From the NCBI GenBank assembly GCA_027079365.1, contig JALWVW010000109.1, positions 1 through 6,603 of the forward strand: a stretch of DNA of 6,603 bases. The letters are read 5' to 3'. Position 1 is the stretch's first letter, and each line of letters opens with the position of its first letter. Both the position numbers and the translations under genes were made by a program. Below, in pieces: positions 5,450 through 6,603 of the stretch. Source of the stretch: Campylobacteraceae bacterium (GTDB taxonomy: Bacteria > Campylobacterota > Campylobacteria > Campylobacterales > Sulfurovaceae). The notes beneath the pieces are model-generated. The model did not search any database and was not told the DNA's origin. It saw only the letters and a list, made by a program, of their open reading frames with translations.

Positions 5450-6603
5450 CTACTTATAAACTTTAGTCAACTCTTTTTTGATCGCGTCAGGGATCGTGGC
5501 TATCTTCATAAACTCACCCATGCTTAGCTGTGGAAGGCTGAGTGCAAGATAGTATTTGGGATCAAGCATCTCTGCCTTGCCCTCTTTGACGAGCACAGTA
5601 TAGGGCAACAAGGCAGCATTCTGTGTGATACCGATCTTTTTGAGAAACTTGGATGTCCTTTTACCTAGTTTGTGTCCTACCAGCGTAGCACCATTGGACA
5701 GTACCAGCGTATAGGCGACTTTCTCGCTTTTCTGTGCCTTAGCAGCCAGATCACTGCCTGAAGCCAAAGCAATCCTATCTCCTACATAAGGCATTCCCAT
5801 CATAAAATGATAGCCTGGCAGATCTTCTGTCTCCATATTCTCTTCGGAGGCATATAGCTCTCCCAATGCTGCCTCCAGCGACTGGATCGTCTTGTCGAAC
5901 ATACCTGTTTGGTAGGCCTTTCCAAGATATGCTCTGCCGAGGTAGTCAGGGTTCTGTGCTCTCACTTCATGGGCTGCATTGTTAACCAGCACATTCAACA
6001 CAGAAGCAAATCCATTGGTTTTCTTTAGGGTATCATTGGTGACAGTGATGACGCTCTCATCCTCCAGTATCGGTGTTGTAGCCACGATCTCGAATCCATT
6101 GGCTTTCAGCTTGGTGGAGACATCCTTTACAGAAGCTGCTCCTGCAACTAAATAGGTAGGAGTTTTTTTAAGTACTTTGCCTACCACATATTTGTCACCA
6201 TGCTTGATCATCGAAGCTGTGACTGCTTTTGCGACAGGTGCTTTTTTCTCAGAAGCTGTACTGGTACCTGCTTTTCCTTCTTCAGTAAAACCAAGCTTAT
6301 GGAATACCTTGACAATCTCTGCATCTATGGCATGCATACTCTCTATTTTGGCAGGATCCGTGACGCCCGCCATGGTCGCCCAGTTTTCCACTCTTGCCAT
6401 ACCGACATGCAGCTTGTTGGAGCCCTTCTCTATATAGAAGTAGACAGAACAGGGAGCAAATACGCCTGCTTGAGGGTCACCATGGTTGAAGACGCCGTTA
6501 CTGAACTTGAAATGACAGAGGATATTGATCCAGAAGGCATCGTATTTGTCAAACGGCAGCTTGGCATCCGTATACGCCTCTTTGAAATCAAAGAAACCGG
6601 CAA
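5450..6603 (-). CDS. DUF302-like protein of unknown function (5' end outside window)
   Basis: The reading frame is open to the window edge, giving 383 visible residues. The Met at 6400 is internal: the 67 residues before it are conserved-looking and carry the key motif. Visible residues 27-75 include ILCH (C29), a G-N-H-G-rich turn (NHGDPQAG, 39-46) and APCSVYFY (C51), the PC-containing strand typical of DUF302 domains. A low-complexity Ala/Lys linker follows at about 105-125. A second alpha/beta unit from about 140 to 240 (LKANGFEIV, then NPDYLGRAYLG) looks like a diverged repeat of the same fold. A C-terminal part (about 280-383) includes VGHKLGKRTSKFLKKIG and ends in KVYK. I recognise the overall protein as a Campylobacterota type of unknown function, from memory. 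It lies 203 bp upstream of psrA in the same direction, probably in a separate unit. Signal peptide status is unknown because the N-terminus is missing. Confidence 0.8.
   Translation of the reverse strand, partial: AGFFDFKEAYTDAKLPFDKYDAFWINILCHFKFSNGVFNHGDPQAGVFAPCSVYFYIEKGSNKLHVGMARVENWATMAGVTDPAKIESMHAIDAEIVKVFHKLGFTEEGKAGTSTASEKKAPVAKAVTASMIKHGDKYVVGKVLKKTPTYLVAGAASVKDVSTKLKANGFEIVATTPILEDESVITVTNDTLKKTNGFASVLNVLVNNAAHEVRAQNPDYLGRAYLGKAYQTGMFDKTIQSLEAALGELYASEENMETEDLPGYHFMMGMPYVGDRIALASGSDLAAKAQKSEKVAYTLVLSNGATLVGHKLGKRTSKFLKKIGITQNAALLPYTVLVKEGKAEMLDPKYYLALSLPQLSMGEFMKIATIPDAIKKELTKVYK

Noticed and set aside
6398..6400. ATG at 6400 as the start of the DUF302-like gene
   Set aside because: The frame stays open for 67 more codons to the window edge and those residues contain the conserved Pro-Cys motif, so the true start is further upstream.
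6177..6437. Plus-strand open frame near the right edge
   Set aside because: It is antisense to the DUF302-like gene, whose frame is continuous through this stretch.

Overview
The window looks like chromosomal DNA of a sulfur-metabolising member of the Campylobacterota, most like Sulfurovum or a relative. The evidence is the protein style, moderate GC by eye, strong AGGAG-type ribosome binding sites and a compact psr-type gene set. The species assignment is inference. All genes lie on the minus strand, so transcription runs from high to low coordinates.

Layout in the direction of transcription. (1) 6603-5450: the 3' part of a DUF302-like gene; its start lies outside the window. (2) 5449-5247: an AT-rich intergenic region with a weak terminator-like hairpin, a small inverted repeat, a 26-bp near-palindrome and a possible -10 box for the next operon. 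(3) 5246-887: three translationally coupled genes (TAATG and ATGA overlaps). They encode a Tat-exported molybdopterin catalytic subunit, a 16-Cys four-cluster ferredoxin subunit and a 10-helix NrfD-type quinol-oxidising membrane anchor. This is a complete polysulfide/thiosulfate reductase-type complex (PsrABC). (4) 886-801: a short gap with its own extended -10 promoter, an 11-bp-spaced direct repeat and a hairpin at the predicted mRNA 5' end. (5) 800-468: a small exported protein that resembles a Campylobacterota family often auto-named cytochrome c, although it has no CXXCH haem motif. (6) 467-180: an AT-rich region with several hairpins. (7) 179-1: the DNA-binding half of a TetR-family regulator, cut by the window edge.

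The genes suggest a periplasm-facing respiratory module. Quinol is oxidised by PsrC, electrons pass through the PsrB iron-sulfur clusters to the PsrA molybdenum site, and a sulfur compound is reduced. The small exported protein, with Cys43 and Cys80, may work with it in periplasmic sulfur chemistry; that link is inference.

The most interesting observation is at the end of the small protein. Its reading frame ends in TGA followed at once by an in-frame TAA. As I recall the family, relatives end in ...VPSC or ...VPKC, so this TGA sits where a final Cys is expected. A GC-rich stem-loop with a GGU apical loop begins so that exactly 18 nt separate TGA from the loop, the spacing and loop bases of the classic bacterial SECIS element of fdhF. 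I therefore propose an unannotated selenoprotein with a C-terminal selenocysteine. This needs homologue alignment and a check for selA/selB/selC/selD in the genome.
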